A stretch of DNA of 64,000 bases from Hyperoplus lanceolatus. Its lineage: Eukaryota > Chordata > Actinopteri > Uranoscopiformes > Ammodytidae. Both the position numbers and the translations under genes were made by a program. The stretch is taken from contig CM049397.1 in the NCBI GenBank assembly GCA_026929865.2, positions 27,293,198 to 27,357,197 on the forward strand. Reading direction: 5' to 3'. Below are positions 63,844 through 64,000 of this stretch, one piece after another. A model generated the notes under the pieces. The model searched no databases, was not told the origin of the DNA, and worked only from the letters and a program-made list of their open reading frames with translations. How positions within the stretch are numbered: the stretch's first letter is position 1; every line of letters begins with the position of its first letter.

Positions 63844-64000
63844 AGACTAAATGATTAATCTACTGAATGCTCCATTGGATTTCAATAGTAATTAAATCTA
63901 TTTTGCACAATGCACATAAAGCCTTTTAGTTAAAATATTTTAAGTTTCTCTAACTACTTATATGACACATTGGACAACTGATAGTTTGACCATTGTAGCG
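63844..64000. other. Right edge, nothing recognised
   Basis: AT-rich unique sequence after the abrupt end of the Tc1-like fragment. Confidence 0.5.

Overview
The window looks like nuclear DNA of a ray-finned (teleost, probably percomorph) fish. The evidence is an AT-rich, gene-poor landscape with long (CA)n/(GA)n microsatellites, a two-exon C2H2 zinc-finger gene with the N-terminal exon seen in many teleost zinc-finger proteins, and many transposons of typical fish type: Tc1, hAT, TTAA-flanked MITEs, L2/Rex-like LINE ends and a tRNA-derived SINE. No bacterial operon, CRISPR array, rRNA or tRNA gene was found. Almost all ORFs over 60 codons are chance frames, microsatellite frames or shadows of real genes.

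Layout. 1-35 kb has no coding exon I can defend. It holds a SINE copy near the left edge, small inverted-repeat elements (10704-11108, 28420-28686), LINE 3' ends (12225-12500, 25430-25905), one decayed LINE with a second retroelement inserted in it (about 17.69-19.83 kb), and compositionally complex unique stretches that could be conserved non-coding regulatory DNA (16.6-17.0, 31.5-31.9, 34.2-34.7 kb). 35.16-42.05 kb is a transposon cluster. It has a complete Tc1 element with an intact 340-aa DD34E transposase and 280-bp near-identical inverted repeats. Directly beside it is a full-length hAT element (36794-40787, 8-bp target duplication) whose three-exon, 715-codon transposase gene is open apart from one TAG. 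A TTAA-ended MITE and another repeat follow. 43.09-44.42 kb is a non-autonomous hAT element with exact 8-bp duplications and a smaller MITE nested in it. 44.4-58.8 kb is again largely non-coding, with very long microsatellites, two near-consensus CTCF-like motifs in the same orientation (50.85 and 54.64 kb), candidate regulatory stretches, a weak candidate for the first two exons of an unidentified minus-strand gene (54.10-54.54 kb) and a third hAT-type element (55083-55955).

The one confident host gene is on the minus strand at 58858-62918. Exon 1 encodes a 57-aa conserved N-terminal segment. A 1.3-kb intron separates it from a long exon with about 580 residues of Ser/Thr/Lys-rich, internally repetitive, probably disordered sequence, followed by eight C2H2 fingers; the spliced protein is 916 aa. 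The right edge holds the decayed 3' half of an unrelated Tc1-like element.

Apart from the two transposases acting on their own ends, no gene set here forms a pathway. The most unusual items are the young Tc1 beside the nearly intact hAT with interlocked target sites, the repetitive zinc-finger protein, and the several nested insertions with readable target duplications.
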